Assembly (NCBI GenBank): GCA_900312665.1
Contig: ONZQ02000010.1
Span: forward strand, 558,001 to 622,000
DNA from: Cephalotrichum gorgonifer
Taxonomy: Eukaryota; Ascomycota; Sordariomycetes; Microascales; Microascaceae
DNA length: 64,000 nt
Direction of reading: 5' to 3'
This document shows positions 12,520-23,950 of the stretch, piece by piece; the stretch's first letter is position 1; each line of letters starts with the position of its first letter. The position numbers were made by a program, and so were the translations under genes. The notes beneath the pieces are model-generated. The model saw only the letters and a program-made list of their open reading frames with translations. It was not told the origin of the DNA and ran no database searches.

Positions 12520-13216
12520 GTAGAGGTTGAGCAGAGGTTGGACTAAAGGGGATTACTCGTGTTTCACGCACGCCCACCAACGAAGTAAATCATGGAAAGA
12601 AGTGTTTATAGGAGCTAGCGACATGTACAGATCCCTATCATAAGGCACTTGCCACGAAGTTGTGAAGCTGTATCACGCCAGTTGGGGGCTGCGGACCAGG
12701 TAATAGAAGTTACACCTTCCATGAAATTCTGATACATACCTATGTTATACGATGTTGTAAGTTAGACGGGCTCAACGCCAAATATCCATTCCATAGTTCA
12801 ATGGAGCAAGCGTATGGGCAGTTGGGATACTGAAGCTCGCTCCGCTTTGAGGTTGTTTGAGTTAACACTTGTCGTTTCGTACCAGTTGCCCCACCTTTGG
12901 GGTAATAGGCTGGGAAACCATTGGCTAAGTGTCGCTAGATAGCCAGTAGTTCATGCATACGATTGGCGCGATAAAGTTGCATGTCATCCACCGCCCACCT
13001 ATCACCAATATCACCTTATCTTAGATAAAGAATTGCCTCTTGGCTGCCGTTTCTTGTCTAGTGTTTGCTCATATCATCTCCGCCTCCACTCCGCTAAGGC
13101 TCACCTTGAGCTGGTGATAGACATACACCTTGAGCCCCATCGTTGCCAAAGGCTGGTACAGGGACTGCCTATTAATACACGTCTCCGGCTGTGGGCCCTC
13201 GACATTTTCCAGCGGA
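12520..13216. other. Intergenic, about 700 bp
   Basis: This gap holds the 3' flank of the surface-protein gene and the presumed promoter of the Zn2Cys6 gene, with several pyrimidine-rich stretches after 13030. No gene or repeat was recognised. Confidence 0.4.
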
Positions 13217-14928
13217 ATGCGCACCACCAAGCCTCAATCTGTGGCTCCTCACGCTTGTCACAACTGCCGCCGGCAGCGTCGGAAATGTGATCGATCCGAG
13301 CCGCACTGCGCCAAGTGCGCCTCGAGAGGCATAGAGTGCCTTGGGTACGGACAACTGTTCCTGTGGACCGGGGGAGTCGCCTCCAGGGGCAAGCTTGCGG
13401 GTGAAGCATCCATATCATCCCTGCTTGAGACTCTCTCCACAAAACGGGCGAGGACGAATCCTCAGCTCGCCGTGACCCGGAGAGGTACTGCAGTAGCGCC
13501 TGGGAATCGTCCTGCCGGCCCCGAGTCCGAGGATGTGTCGACAGCGGGCTGTAGCTCGCTAGCCCAGATTACCCCAACGAATTTTGGAATAGCGGCACCC
13601 TGGGCACTTGTAGACCCTCTCTTCCAGGACATGAGGCCTTCCGATAGGCGTTACCTAGACTACTGTGCGGCGCCTAGTACCTACAACGGTAATGTAAACC
13701 ATAACTAACGCCCCCTAGTTTCCACCCGAGTCTGCCTCGACCTAGTCGCCCACGACGTCCCCGACCGTAATCCCTTCCGAAACCTCATCCCTCTCGCCCA
13801 CGCACACCCTCTACTACACGAAGTCATCATCTCCACGTCAGCAGCACACATGTGTAACCAGGCGCGAGCCCTCTTATCCCTCAACCCATACAGCAACAGG
13901 GATATACCCTCTCGTTGGGCCATGGATTCCCTAGTCGCCAAGCAGAAAGCCCTACAGATGATGCCTGCCGCGCTCCAGGCCATGGATACAGTGGGCTACG
14001 ACGTGATACTCGCTGCCGCCTTGTTCCTTGTTAACATCGAGCTAATCGAATCGGGGAAGAACGGGTGGAAGCCCCACCTTGAGGGCACAAGGAGGATCAT
14101 GAGTATGATACAACCCCTTGCAGCGGCCGATGAGGGGCTGAGGGACTACATCATGTCAGATTGCCTCGTGTAAGTTACGAGCCGTCGCCGTGTCGTCTTC
14201 TTTACCCCTGATCTGACAGAAATGATATCAGGTACCACATCCTCAACTCGGCTTTCGCGCCTCCAGCCCCCGATATGCGGACGCAGCTCCGGTCATGGGA
14301 CCTCATGGCCATTCTAGAAAAAACAACAAACAGCTACTTCTGCTGCCCACCCGAAGTCCTCGAGATTGTCCACCTCGCGTCCCAGCTACCACGAGAAACA
14401 GAAGAAAACACCGGCTCCTCGAATGAGGTCTCTCCCGCCGGCGCGGCACTACTCCATCGCGCCCAGAGCGTTGATGTCCTCGCGTGGGCCCTCAAGATCC
14501 GCGAGGTCCCAGCGCTGGCAAATACCTCGATAGGTAGCCGATTCCGCGCGGGCTCTGCGCACCGCCTGGCGCTGTGTCTCTACATCATGCAAGCGGCCCC
14601 GTCCGTGCAGAGGTGGGTGGGCAAGGAGGTCACCGACGTGATGATGGACGACCTCCACCGCACACTGGAGGCCATCCCACCCACGGACTCGAACTTCAAG
14701 TCGACGTCGTGGGCAACCTTTATCTTCGGGGCGACAGCCAAGTCGCCGGAGCGGAAGGCATGGGTGATAGATAGGCTGCGACGGCTGGCCGTGGCCTATC
14801 CATGGGGGTATCTGAATACGAGCATGGAGACGCTCCAGATTCTTTGGGGGCTCGAGGCTGAGGGGAAGTTGACGGATAATTGGCTTCCGACACTCAGGGA
14901 TCCACAGCACAATATCCTCGTTGTCTAA
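13217..14928 (+). CDS. Zn2Cys6 (GAL4-type) fungal transcription factor
   Basis: Three exons (13217-13664, 13719-14169, 14232-14928) encode 531 residues. The binuclear zinc cluster lies near the N-terminus with the expected six cysteines: CHNCRRQRRKC, then C-A-K-C and a final C in RGIEC. The middle and C-terminal parts match the helical regulatory domain common in these proteins (RRYLDYF, then CLDLV, DVPDRNPFRNLIPLA, and ESGKNGWKPHLEG). The first intron is 54 bp and the second 62 bp; joining at 13664/13719 restores the family word YLDYF-STRVCLDLV. It should be a nuclear sequence-specific regulator. Its targets cannot be inferred. It sits between a surface protein and a GH45-family gene, but adjacency alone does not show that it controls either. 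I used the ATG at 13217, eleven codons before the first zinc-binding motif. The frame is open further upstream. Confidence 0.93.
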
Positions 14929-15406
14929 AGTACTAAGGATACCTACGAGCGTATTGTTGCGCGCACTGATTTTGTTTGGCGTTTATAGACTTGGAGGGCG
15001 CTAGTGGAAGTTACGAAGTTAAGCTATTTGGAAAGATCAGGCGTAGTCGGGAATACCTTTTTGTGAAAAAGAAACATTTGTACCTTAATAGCTGCCAAAG
15101 GCTGCTATAGACCTAATATACGGTGGCTTCTGAAGCAAGTTGTGAAGTTAGTGGGCCTATGATGCATGGTTTAGAATAGTTGTGTTTGCGGTGAATGAAC
15201 ATGCTCTTGCCAAAGGTTCATGCTCTCCATGTCACATAGCACTTATGTATCGGTACTGGATTCTATCTCACTCTCCTTCTTTCTTGTTCATTTAGGCAAG
15301 TACTAACTACCGAATATCCCCCGCTGTTGACGACATACGTAAACCCAGCCGCTGGACAACGAGTCGCTTCCTCTCGAGCCCCAATGTTCTCCCCGGACCC
15401 GACCTC
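14929..15406. other. Intergenic, about 480 bp (convergent)
   Basis: This lies between the stop of the transcription factor and the stop of the minus-strand GH45-family gene, so it should hold both terminators. No gene seen. Confidence 0.45.
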
Positions 15407-16351
15407 TCAGGGGTTGGACGCACAGCCAGAAATATCCGTGAGCCGCGAAGGACATTCAATCGGCCTATACACGATTTCCCATCCGTTGACGTCGCCACCA
15501 GCCCAGTTGTATCTCCAATAGCACCCTCCTTGCAGCCTCTCTGGCAGCTGGCTACAACCTTCTGCCGATGAGATCCCACCGAAATTGTTGCCCCTAACCA
15601 AATCCTGCCGTTAGCATCAAACCCTCAAGGACTTCCTTAGGGAACCTACCAGTTATATCCACTGCCGTACTGAGCGCTGCAAGCTCTCCCGACAGGCCCG
15701 AGCCCCCCTCCAGGCGTCAAGATGATCAAATCGTTCGCACGAACATCACCCGCTGCCCCGCCCGGATACACAGTCTGCACAATCATCTTCTTGTTCCTGT
15801 CGAGCCACTCGAGCTCGTAGCACCTGCAGCAGTTGGGGTTGTCCGCGTTGATATTCCCACCCACTTGGATCGCAAAACCGTACGAGAGCTCATCTGAGAC
15901 GGGGATGGGCGAGTAGTCGTGGCAGAGGAAGCCGCTGTCGGAATTGGCCCCTTCGCAAGTGCTGGAAGTACCTCGGCCGACATCGCTGGCAAGGGGATTA
16001 TTATCGCGATCGCAGACCTTAACAGATCCTCTAAGTATCAACACATGGGGTCAGTAGCAGTTCTTTAATCAAACGCTGCAATGAGGCAGTGAAGCCAGCT
16101 GCCTTAGGCAAAACGAAAACTCATACCGTGAGTTGAGGATATTGTTATTGGAGACGGCAGCACATCCAGGCTTGCAACTACAGAAGTGTATATTCAGTAT
16201 TGAACTCTGTACCGCAGTTATTGCCCATCAGTAGTATTCTTGCCATAGGATGCAATACCCACCAGTTCCACCCAGTGAAGGTCTTGGCCAACGTGGTCTG
16301 AGACGCCGCGATGCCGAAAAGGGAGGCGGTGGCAAGGAATTTAGCGAGCAT
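15407..16351 (-). CDS. Secreted GH45-family endoglucanase-like protein with altered active site
   Basis: Four exons (16351-16263, 16177-16127, 16030-15650, 15593-15407) encode 235 residues with a signal peptide ending near IAASQ. The Barwin-like GH45 fold is clear: WNCCKPGC at the first junction, KVCDRDNN, then GFLCHDYSPIPV, LSYGFAIQ, NCCRCYELEW, KKMIVQ, PGGGLG, FGGISSAEGC, GGCYWRYNW and a final CPSRLTDISGC. The protein is a catalytic domain only, with no linker or CBM1. In active family members the first motif is WDCCKPSC, whose Asp is the catalytic base. Here the codon is AAC (Asn). The loop that normally reads GGD has GGA, while the second key Asp (before LI, upstream of PGGG) appears kept. 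The exon 1 donor GTGGGT is the only choice that preserves the frame. Cellulose hydrolysis is therefore doubtful; it may bind glucan or be a decaying paralogue. Confidence 0.9.
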
Positions 16352-16481
16352 CTCTGCTACTAGGATGGTAGTATAAGTAAGAGTACGCAATTGAAGTTGA
16401 AAATGAAACGAAAGAAAGAATTCCTGGTCAGATATCAGAGCAGGCAACTTGATAGCGGGTAGCAGTGGCATCATCCGTCGG

Positions 16482-16488
16482 ATATATA
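16482..16488 (-). promoter_or_regulatory. TATA-like box of the GH45-family gene
   Basis: On the minus strand a CTATATAT sequence lies about 130 bp upstream of the start codon. It suggests the gene still has a core promoter. Confidence 0.35.
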
Positions 16489-16489
16489 G

Positions 16490-19400
16490 CCCGACACCAG
16501 TCTATGAATAGCTCTTTTCTCGCTGTGTATCCCTCTTAATCGCTCTGGCATTGGCTTCCGCTCTCCCGGAAATGGCGAGCTCGGCTCTTGATGACTTCAA
16601 CGGTAGTCATGATTGGCTAGAGTGGCCACCACATGAGCTGAATACAAGCGAGCCCAAACGGATGGCTCGGAGGAATGAGCACGCAGCCATCATGATGGCA
16701 GAATCAAGAAGAGCTTCACCGGGATAATAACCCGCTGTCTTAAGGTTTGCCCCCACTTCTGATATTAGTATATCTTGGCTCTCGAATTTGTTTATCAGTG
16801 TACGAACATTTATCCGTCCCGATGTGTGCCTTGCCGGGTGTCACGGAGAAGCCGTATTGCGGGCGATTAGGCACTTTATCCACCACGAACATGGTGACGA
16901 GGCTTGTTCCACATTCGGGAAGCTTGGAGGGGCACATGAGGCTAAATAGAGGTGTCGCCGGTTTCACGCAATTGGATTTGAGGTTCTATTCAGCGACCCG
17001 GACGTCAAGGTGTATCTCAATCTGCGAATATTGCTTATTCAATGAGCGGCTGGTAGCGTCACTGGTCTTACATTGTGTTTGTATCTACAGCCCCGCTTGT
17101 GGCTACAAAATGGTGTGACCTGACGAACTTAGCCTACGTGCCGTGTTATGATCCAGTAGGGGTATAAACAGAAAGGTGAAAGCCTCGGCGAGGTCCAGTC
17201 CCCTCAGATGGGCAAGCTAATGTCTTCGGGTGATAAGCCTGATATTGAGTTCGAAGTGACGGCGGACGTCTATCCATGGATACGGATATGAATACACCGG
17301 CTCGTGCAGAGAATATTAGAAGTCAGAACGCACGGCGCAAGTCTATTTATACCGGTAATCTTTGATATTGCACCGTGATAAGAATTACCGAGTAATGAGA
17401 TGACTTGGAGGGTCGTGCGCCACCATGTGGGTATTGGTGTTGCTCCTATCTCAGGGGAGTCAACAAGTTCTCCTGGAGAGATACTCGATCAGGAGAGGTT
17501 AAATCTAGACTACAGAAAGCGCCTACGAATATCCATATCGCGCACGCTTCCGTCCACTAACGCCCATGTTTCAGCTCACAGGCATGCCGTGCGCTACCGC
17601 GCTACCACGTGGTTACCCTCAGAGTTAATGACACCCCCTTCGGCCATTTCTGTTTCTTCCGTCGTATGGAAGTGGGGGCCATCGGTCGCTGGAGTCAAGT
17701 AGACTACCGGTTTGGGGCATTGCATACAAGGGAACCAATTGGGTATTAGCAATAACGGACAGTCTTTGAGCGGCCTGATCCGCCCCATTGCGAGTACGAG
17801 GGTGGGGGCTATATCATAACTGGTGCCATCCTGAACCCCTGTCTGCAGGGAGGTAGTTTGTCCTCGCCCATGTCTAATTGACGGCGCTTTATCTCGCAGT
17901 TATCACATTGCGTAGCAACGAGGAAGCCTGGAGTTTGAAAAATAGGTGCCCTCCTGTTAGTAAAGCCTTGGCATTAGTGCCAGCGGATGCTCTCAACTTG
18001 TGTGTCTTGTATAAGTGCTCGTGATATTTCTGGCAGTGGGTGCGGAGAATACGAAGAATAGCTCTGTACTGAAAATATTCAACCTCGCACTCTACTTAAA
18101 ATGTAGTACTCGCCCAGAAATGGTCTCCAGAGGTCCTGTGGCCCAAAAGCAGAAAGGAGTGGTCATGACTCGTCGGTTAACAGCGGGGCACGAGGAACAC
18201 AAAAGATCGACTGAATCGCCCCATTGACATAAATCCTTTGAGGAGACACTAGTCCAGCTAGTCTCATACAGTGTCGCTGTAACAGATACTGTATCTATTT
18301 CTAGTAAACCTATTTTCATCGAGACTGGGATGGAAAGGTTCCAAGTTTGTAAGCGAGAAGGAGCGGGTTTCTCCTTGGCCTATTTGCCATTGCAAGTCAA
18401 ACTTATTGTTCTGTTGCACTACTAACCCGCAAACTTCTAGTATAAGGTAATATTATCACGGAGAGCCCATACTCGCCAGTCCGCAGTTAGTTCGCGACAC
18501 ATCCGGTGCCATCACTAGGGCGGGGACCGTGTGAGAGCCCATCCACGGCTACAAGCACGGCGTTGTAGTCACTCAAACCGTCGATGATAAGACAGCTCGT
18601 ACTTCATGCCCCCATGCTGTACTCTCCGTGCTTCTTCTTAGTACCTGTAGCCTCAGCCTAGGCACCATTCGTAAGTTGATAATCTTTCCCTAGAGTCACC
18701 TCTTCACTGCCTTCAACCGGCACCGGCTACTGGGCGCCTATTTACTTGTTTTGTCCCGGTGGTGGCAAAGCCCACTTCCTCTTCACCAACATTACCTATG
18801 ATCCTGGTTCGGGCTTGTCAACATTGAGAGGTGATAAATATATAGCAATTAGTTACTTCTTCACACTCAACTTCAAGTTGATCTTCGCCTCAACATTGCT
18901 GTTAATATCACCTTCTCCAACATCCCAACATAGGCTGCTACATGAAACACCTGCAAATATCGGAGAGGGATCAAACGACGAATTTCTAGATCTTGGAGAA
19001 GCATCGTAAACTATTCTACTTTGGAGAAAGATTCAAGTAAAAGAGTCACTGGGATTGGAGGATTCCCGCCAAGGATATATCGCTATAATATTGAATAGAG
19101 TAGGGTGGGGTATTGTCTGATGCGTTGACATGCGGAAGGATCGATAAAGTATTACGGATTGCCACCGAAAAGTTGTCTTCAGCGCTTCCGTCGCTTCTCA
19201 TTATATGAACCTAGTAACAAGCTACAAGCACATGCTGTAATGGGCCTTATACCCAAATTTGACGACAGCTGGTATAAACGCCCTCTGGCATATCCAGGAA
19301 CTTACCACCGCGAGTCCCTGCCCGGCATTGATAGCTGCCGTGATACATGACATGTCCTCACCACGAGCAGTTTCCTGTGATCAAAGGGCCGTGTTATCCG

Positions 19401-19765
19401 GCAGGACCAGGCCAACGACCAATTGTCAGGTCGGGTAGGATAGAAAATGCGCACTGGTATGCAGCCCGGAACCTTGTGACCGTATCCCATGGAACTTCTG
19501 CGACCCGGGAACTGTCTTTAACCTGATAGGCTTAAATCCACAACATGCTGTTGGCTCGGCATTCCTTCCAGCGTAGCACTGCCACATCCTACATTCCAGG
19601 TGTGACAACCCTCATCGCGGCTGAACTATTCAAAAGGGGAACCACCAACTTGTTCTCATTTCGATCCCCATGTCAAAGGTTTCGCGCCATTTCGTCTCTG
19701 GTAGAAAGAATATTTAGACAACCTAATACGCCCATCGCAACTAAACACCGGCCAAGGAAGAAAGT
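16490..19765. other. Gene-poor stretch, about 3.3 kb
   Basis: No gene with domains, consistent codon usage or splice structure was recognised on either strand. One plus-strand frame near 18725-18820 has protein-like words (TGYWAPIYLFCPGGGKAHF) and could be a small relic, but it runs into stops and matches nothing I know. No tandem repeat or transposon ends were seen. Confidence 0.4.
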
Positions 19766-21068
19766 ATGTCCATCACGGTGAAAACGCCAAACACAGCCCT
19801 CGGAATCCGGCTCTTGTCAGGGGTACCTAAAACGTACTCTCCAGGCGACACGATCCACGGGGTTATCTACCGCGATGGGCACATTGTCGCGCCAAACGCA
19901 AATCTCACGGTATCGCTACAGGGGATATCAAAAGCATCCCTCTCGCTTGGAAATCCTGGTGGGGATCGAATCTACCGCTCGGAGTTCAACTTTTTCGAGC
20001 CTGAGACAACGGCGCAAATTCTATGGGATGGGCCCCTTCATGTAGAGCCTGGTAGAGATGAGGCCAGGTGGCCCTTTTCCATCACCATTCCGACTTCGCT
20101 GGACCATAGTGCCTTGATCAAAAGTGAAACCCGGGATGCGAGTTATTTGCCACTGGATCCTGGAGCTGCTGCAAGTTTGCACCCACCAGCGTCATTCCGC
20201 GGGGGTAAGATAAGCTTGCCTGGATCGGTGGACGCCTCTGTCAAATATTTCATCTCGGCGGAGCTCAAGGTGTTTACCCACGGCAGAAGCGACGTAGAGG
20301 CTGCAAACAAGCCCGTGAAGGTCAAGATATACAGACCGACGCGTGTCGAGGACTTTGGCCTGACGTCCATGGAGAGTAATCGACTCGCTATCTCTCATCG
20401 CCAATGTTCCCGGCATGGAGAATGTGAATCTTTCCCTCCCGCAAAAGACTCTACAGGCTTTCGGGTCGAAAAAGGTCCCTACCTTTGCCTTTCAAATCAG
20501 GGTGGAGATGCCGACCATTCTCCAACTCGAGGGCCCCAGTCACATTCCTGTTCGTCTACACGCAATCCCAGACTGGAAGAAGACCACAGAGATCATTCGG
20601 AATATACCCCAGAAGCTCAGGCTCACATCGCTGAATATGCACATTACGGCCATGACTGAGGTCATCGGCCAAGGGTATACCTCCGTACGCAGCTACCATA
20701 TCACTCATAATACAAGCCTGACCGTGGATGAGGCTATGGAAGCACCAGGGGGGGAGATATTCATCCCTTGCGGTGATGGCGAAGCTCCTTTGGATATCGG
20801 GGAGCTGATCAATCTTCGGATCGGGTACGATGGGCGAATCGGAATCGGGCAGCCGTATCTGAACAAAAATTGCCTGTCTCCCAGCTTCACCACCTTCAAC
20901 ATCAAGCACATTCACCGCTTACGATGGAAGCTGAGGTATTCGGTCGGTGACCAAAAGGGCGTGATGGAAGGGGGCGAGGTTGTGGACATACTTACGCCCG
21001 TCGCGCCAGAGGGTGATTGGATTCAGCCACCGCCAGAGGACGATCTCCCACCTCCATTTTCAGCTTAG
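19766..21068 (+). CDS. Arrestin-like N-terminal domain protein with one apparent frameshift
   Basis: Two open frames together encode about 434 residues of a fungal arrestin-like protein, a class that usually acts as an adaptor linking membrane cargo to ubiquitin ligases. The first frame from ATG 19766 has the arrestin-N strands (TYSPGDTIHGVIYRD, LTVSLQGISKASL, WPFSITIPTSLD, VKYFISAELKV). The second, from about 20394 to 21068, continues with IANVPGMENVNLSLPQK, KVPTFAFQIRVEMPT, a proline-containing IPDWKKTTEIIRNIPQK and the C-terminal arrestin strands. The frame change of one base falls between about 20364 and 20400, close to a short TC repeat (CTATCTCTCATC). No intron with a usual donor repairs it. 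A 76-bp intron starting GTCGAG would restore frame but delete the conserved PGM. It is either a young pseudogene or an assembly error. No PY motif was noted. Confidence 0.72.
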
Positions 21069-22077
21069 AAATTAGGACGACCATTTCCCTCGGTTACTAG
21101 TGCCCAGTTGGTATGTCTTGACATAGCGGGTGAGATAGATATTTGTGAATCTCAGTGGCGTCTACGAGTCCATTGGCTGCAGATGTAGACGCCTCAGTGT
21201 GCGTGGGTACGCATGTCCCAGCTCAAGCAAGAATTCTAATCGCAGTAAATGATACAGCTAGGCTTAAGGCAACGTTATTAATATGTAGGAAGAAAGAATT
21301 TGTATGCAAGCCATAAATGTACTGGATGGAGGTATAGAGAATACACCTGATTCTTGATGTGATACAAGGGGCCTTCGACACTGCACCAACTAGGCGTAAA
21401 TTCTGGGTTTGGGACAGTCAGTACATGACTATGTCGCTCATTATGTGACATCCCACTTTCAAAAATGTGCAGGAATACGGTCAGTAGGAACGAATCCCGA
21501 GAAGCCCCGAGTGTGTGTCCCTCCAACCATTGTCGATCATTTCGGACATCCGATCGTGTGACCGACGATCGTGTGACCTCCGAATTCCTGGAATGTTGGG
21601 ATTCAATTTCAATATTATTGGTACCGTTGTGATGTAATAAATCCTTGGTGAGAACCCCAGAGACGAGGAGATAACGATGGGTATGACCGATCAAGTACTC
21701 TATGAGTCTTTAGAATGCCTCTATAATTCCACAATCTTGACAACAGCGGTTAAGAGAATCTACCGGATGCGCGTCAACTACCCACGTTGTATGCCCCGCC
21801 CCCCAATGCTGCCCGGAAGAGTGATCGACGCCCTGCTAGCACACTCGTTCTCCGTGGCTTTCGTTCGTGCAGGTGAAGGGGTCGTATTTAAGTTTAGTCT
21901 AACACAGGGACCTACACGGACACCACCACAGAGGGATGTACGTTCCCCTCAGGGCGGGAGTGGGGTGGCTAGCTGTGAATTCCCAAGAACTAGATCCTTT
22001 CCTCGCCTTCAGTTCAATATCTTTCCTTACTATCTCACTCATCGTCATCACGCACACCGTCGATCTTCTTTATCACC
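21069..22077. other. Intergenic, about 1 kb
   Basis: No gene was recognised. It contains a 13-bp direct repeat at 21551-21578 (listed separately) and, near 21885-21891, a TATTTAA sequence about 190 bp upstream of the SDR start that may be its TATA element. Confidence 0.4.
21551..21578. repeat. Short tandem direct repeat CGATCGTGTGACC x2
   Basis: Two perfect 13-bp copies are separated by two bases (21551-21563 and 21566-21578). Each contains the palindrome CGATCG. Function unknown. Confidence 0.6.
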
Positions 22078-23231
22078 ATGTTGAGCCTCGCACCTGGCGA
22101 CATCGCGTTCCCTCCTGGTTCACTTGTACTTGTGACTGGCGCCAGCGGCTTCTTAGCGTCCCATATTATTGATCAGCTCCTCCTGGCCGGTTACCATGTT
22201 AGGGGTACTGTTCGCGACAAGAAAAAGGCAGAATGGACTACAGAGTTCTTTACATCTCGGCATGGCCTTGATAAATTCTCTACCGTTATTGTGCCAGAGA
22301 TGTCGACCACAGGGGCGTTTGACGAAGCTGTAAAGGGTGACCAAGAACCCCCCGTTCCTTAGAGTTACCCTCTCTAACTTAAACTTCACCTACCTAGGTG
22401 TTCAGGGAGTGGTCCATACTGCTTCAAATGTATCCTTCAGTCCTGACCCAAATGCCGTCATTGTACCGACAGTAGCTGGGATGATGACCCTGCTCCAGTC
22501 AGCGTCCATGGAGTCGTCGATCAAGGGCTTCGTGTACACTTCTAGCGGTATAGCTGCTGCTGATTTTGATCTGCCGTTAAGCGTCGACACCTCGACCTGG
22601 AACGAGGCCCATATCAAAGAGGCATGGAGCGTTACATCACCACCATTCCCAGATGGGCATGGTGGTGCTGTATACGGTGCTAGTAAAACAGAGGCTGAGA
22701 AGGCCCTGTGGAAGTACGTGAAGGAAGAGAATCCTCACTTCCGAGTCAATTCCATTCTTCCTGATCAGACCTTTGGCGAGGTGTTAAGCACAGGGGGGAG
22801 TTTAAGCACGGGAAATTGGATCAGGATGGTTCATAAGGGCGAGGATGATTTCGTCAAGCACTTGAGGCCCGGTAAGTCATTATCTCCCCCATTTACATAG
22901 GCCATGTGTCAACTGAGCTAATAAAGTCATAGCATGGTACGTAAACGTCAAGGATGTTGCACGTCTACATGTGGCCGCACTTCTCTCCAAGTCTATCACA
23001 AACGAGCGTATCTACGCCTGTGCAGCCCCTTTCACGTGGAATCAAGTTCTGGATGTCTTAAGGAGGTTATACCCATCCAGACAGCTCGCAGAGGATATCG
23101 AGGGTGCGAAGCTTAGTGTTTTGGGATACCCGACGAAGCGAGGAGAGCAACTTTTACAGAACACCTTTGGACGTGAAGGCTGGAGTAGCCTCGAGGAAAC
23201 TGTTGCTGAAAATGTGAAAGATTTGGCTTAG
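22078..23231 (+). CDS. NAD(P)-dependent extended SDR (DFR/GRE2-like aldehyde or ketone reductase)
   Basis: Three exons (22078-22336, 22398-22871, 22933-23231) encode 343 residues, the normal length for this family. The nucleotide-binding motif VTGASGFLASHI lies at about residues 19-30, and RGTVRD follows the second strand, which favours NADPH. The mid-region VVHTAS and VYTSSGIAA precede the catalytic YGASK (Tyr and Lys four apart). The C-terminal part has WYVNVKDVARLHVAAL, typical of dihydroflavonol-reductase-like proteins. The introns (61 bp each) sit at positions common in fungal homologues. The start has a CACCATG context. The likely role is reduction of small aldehydes or ketones in the cytosol; the substrate is unknown. 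All catalytic residues appear intact. Confidence 0.92.
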
Positions 23232-23950
23232 TAGTTAGTCTCTGCTTGTTGGACTCCCTCTTCCTTGGGTTTAATATTACCGAGAAAGATTTGTGGGATA
23301 TTAAGAACTAGTGATCATAGCTTGACTGCTAAATTCGCCAACACTAACAACTTCAATTTATCCATCGTGCTGTGAACCCAACATGTTCTCGGTAGGGCAT
23401 CGTTCCCTAGGCCCCTGGAGCCCTTGCCAGCACCCTGGATTAGTATGCCCACCCAACGTGAAAGTTCTACTTGCTAGTGAAACACTTCCTGAGATAGATC
23501 CTCACTTATAAACACTACTCGCTAAGATTTTGTTTCCTTCATAGGCCGAAAGGGCAGTTCACGCTAGTCTAAGACATTGACTTGACCCAGCTCCGATCTA
23601 GGTCTCTGAGTTGCATGTTAATCCAAGTCTTTGCCTCCCTTGAAATTTTCCGAGTCTATGTCTTAGACGAGTTCCATTAGTTTTTTTCTAGGCTAGGGAA
23701 GCTGATAACTATCTATCGCTATTAAGACTATATTGCCCAAAACCAATGTTAAATCCAATATTCCTTTCCCTTACAATCCGTTATACGGGTGTAAAGTCAA
23801 ACGACTGTAAAATAGTCACCCCAAATACTCCTCACTACATCTCTTTGTTGTTCGTCATACTATGCGGTCACTCAAAACTCATTCTTCTACCTAACCTCGA
23901 CGAATCCGATCCGGTCCACTACTATCCGCCATCCTTGAACCTTGAAGATT
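23232..23950. other. Intergenic, about 720 bp
   Basis: An AT-rich gap with no recognisable gene. It should hold the promoter of the spherulin-4-like gene. Confidence 0.4.

Noticed and set aside
16255..16263. Alternative exon 1 donor GTATTG for the GH45-family gene, giving WNWW
   Set aside because: It shifts exon 2 into a frame with a stop; the GTGGGT donor gives WNCCKPGC and a continuous frame.
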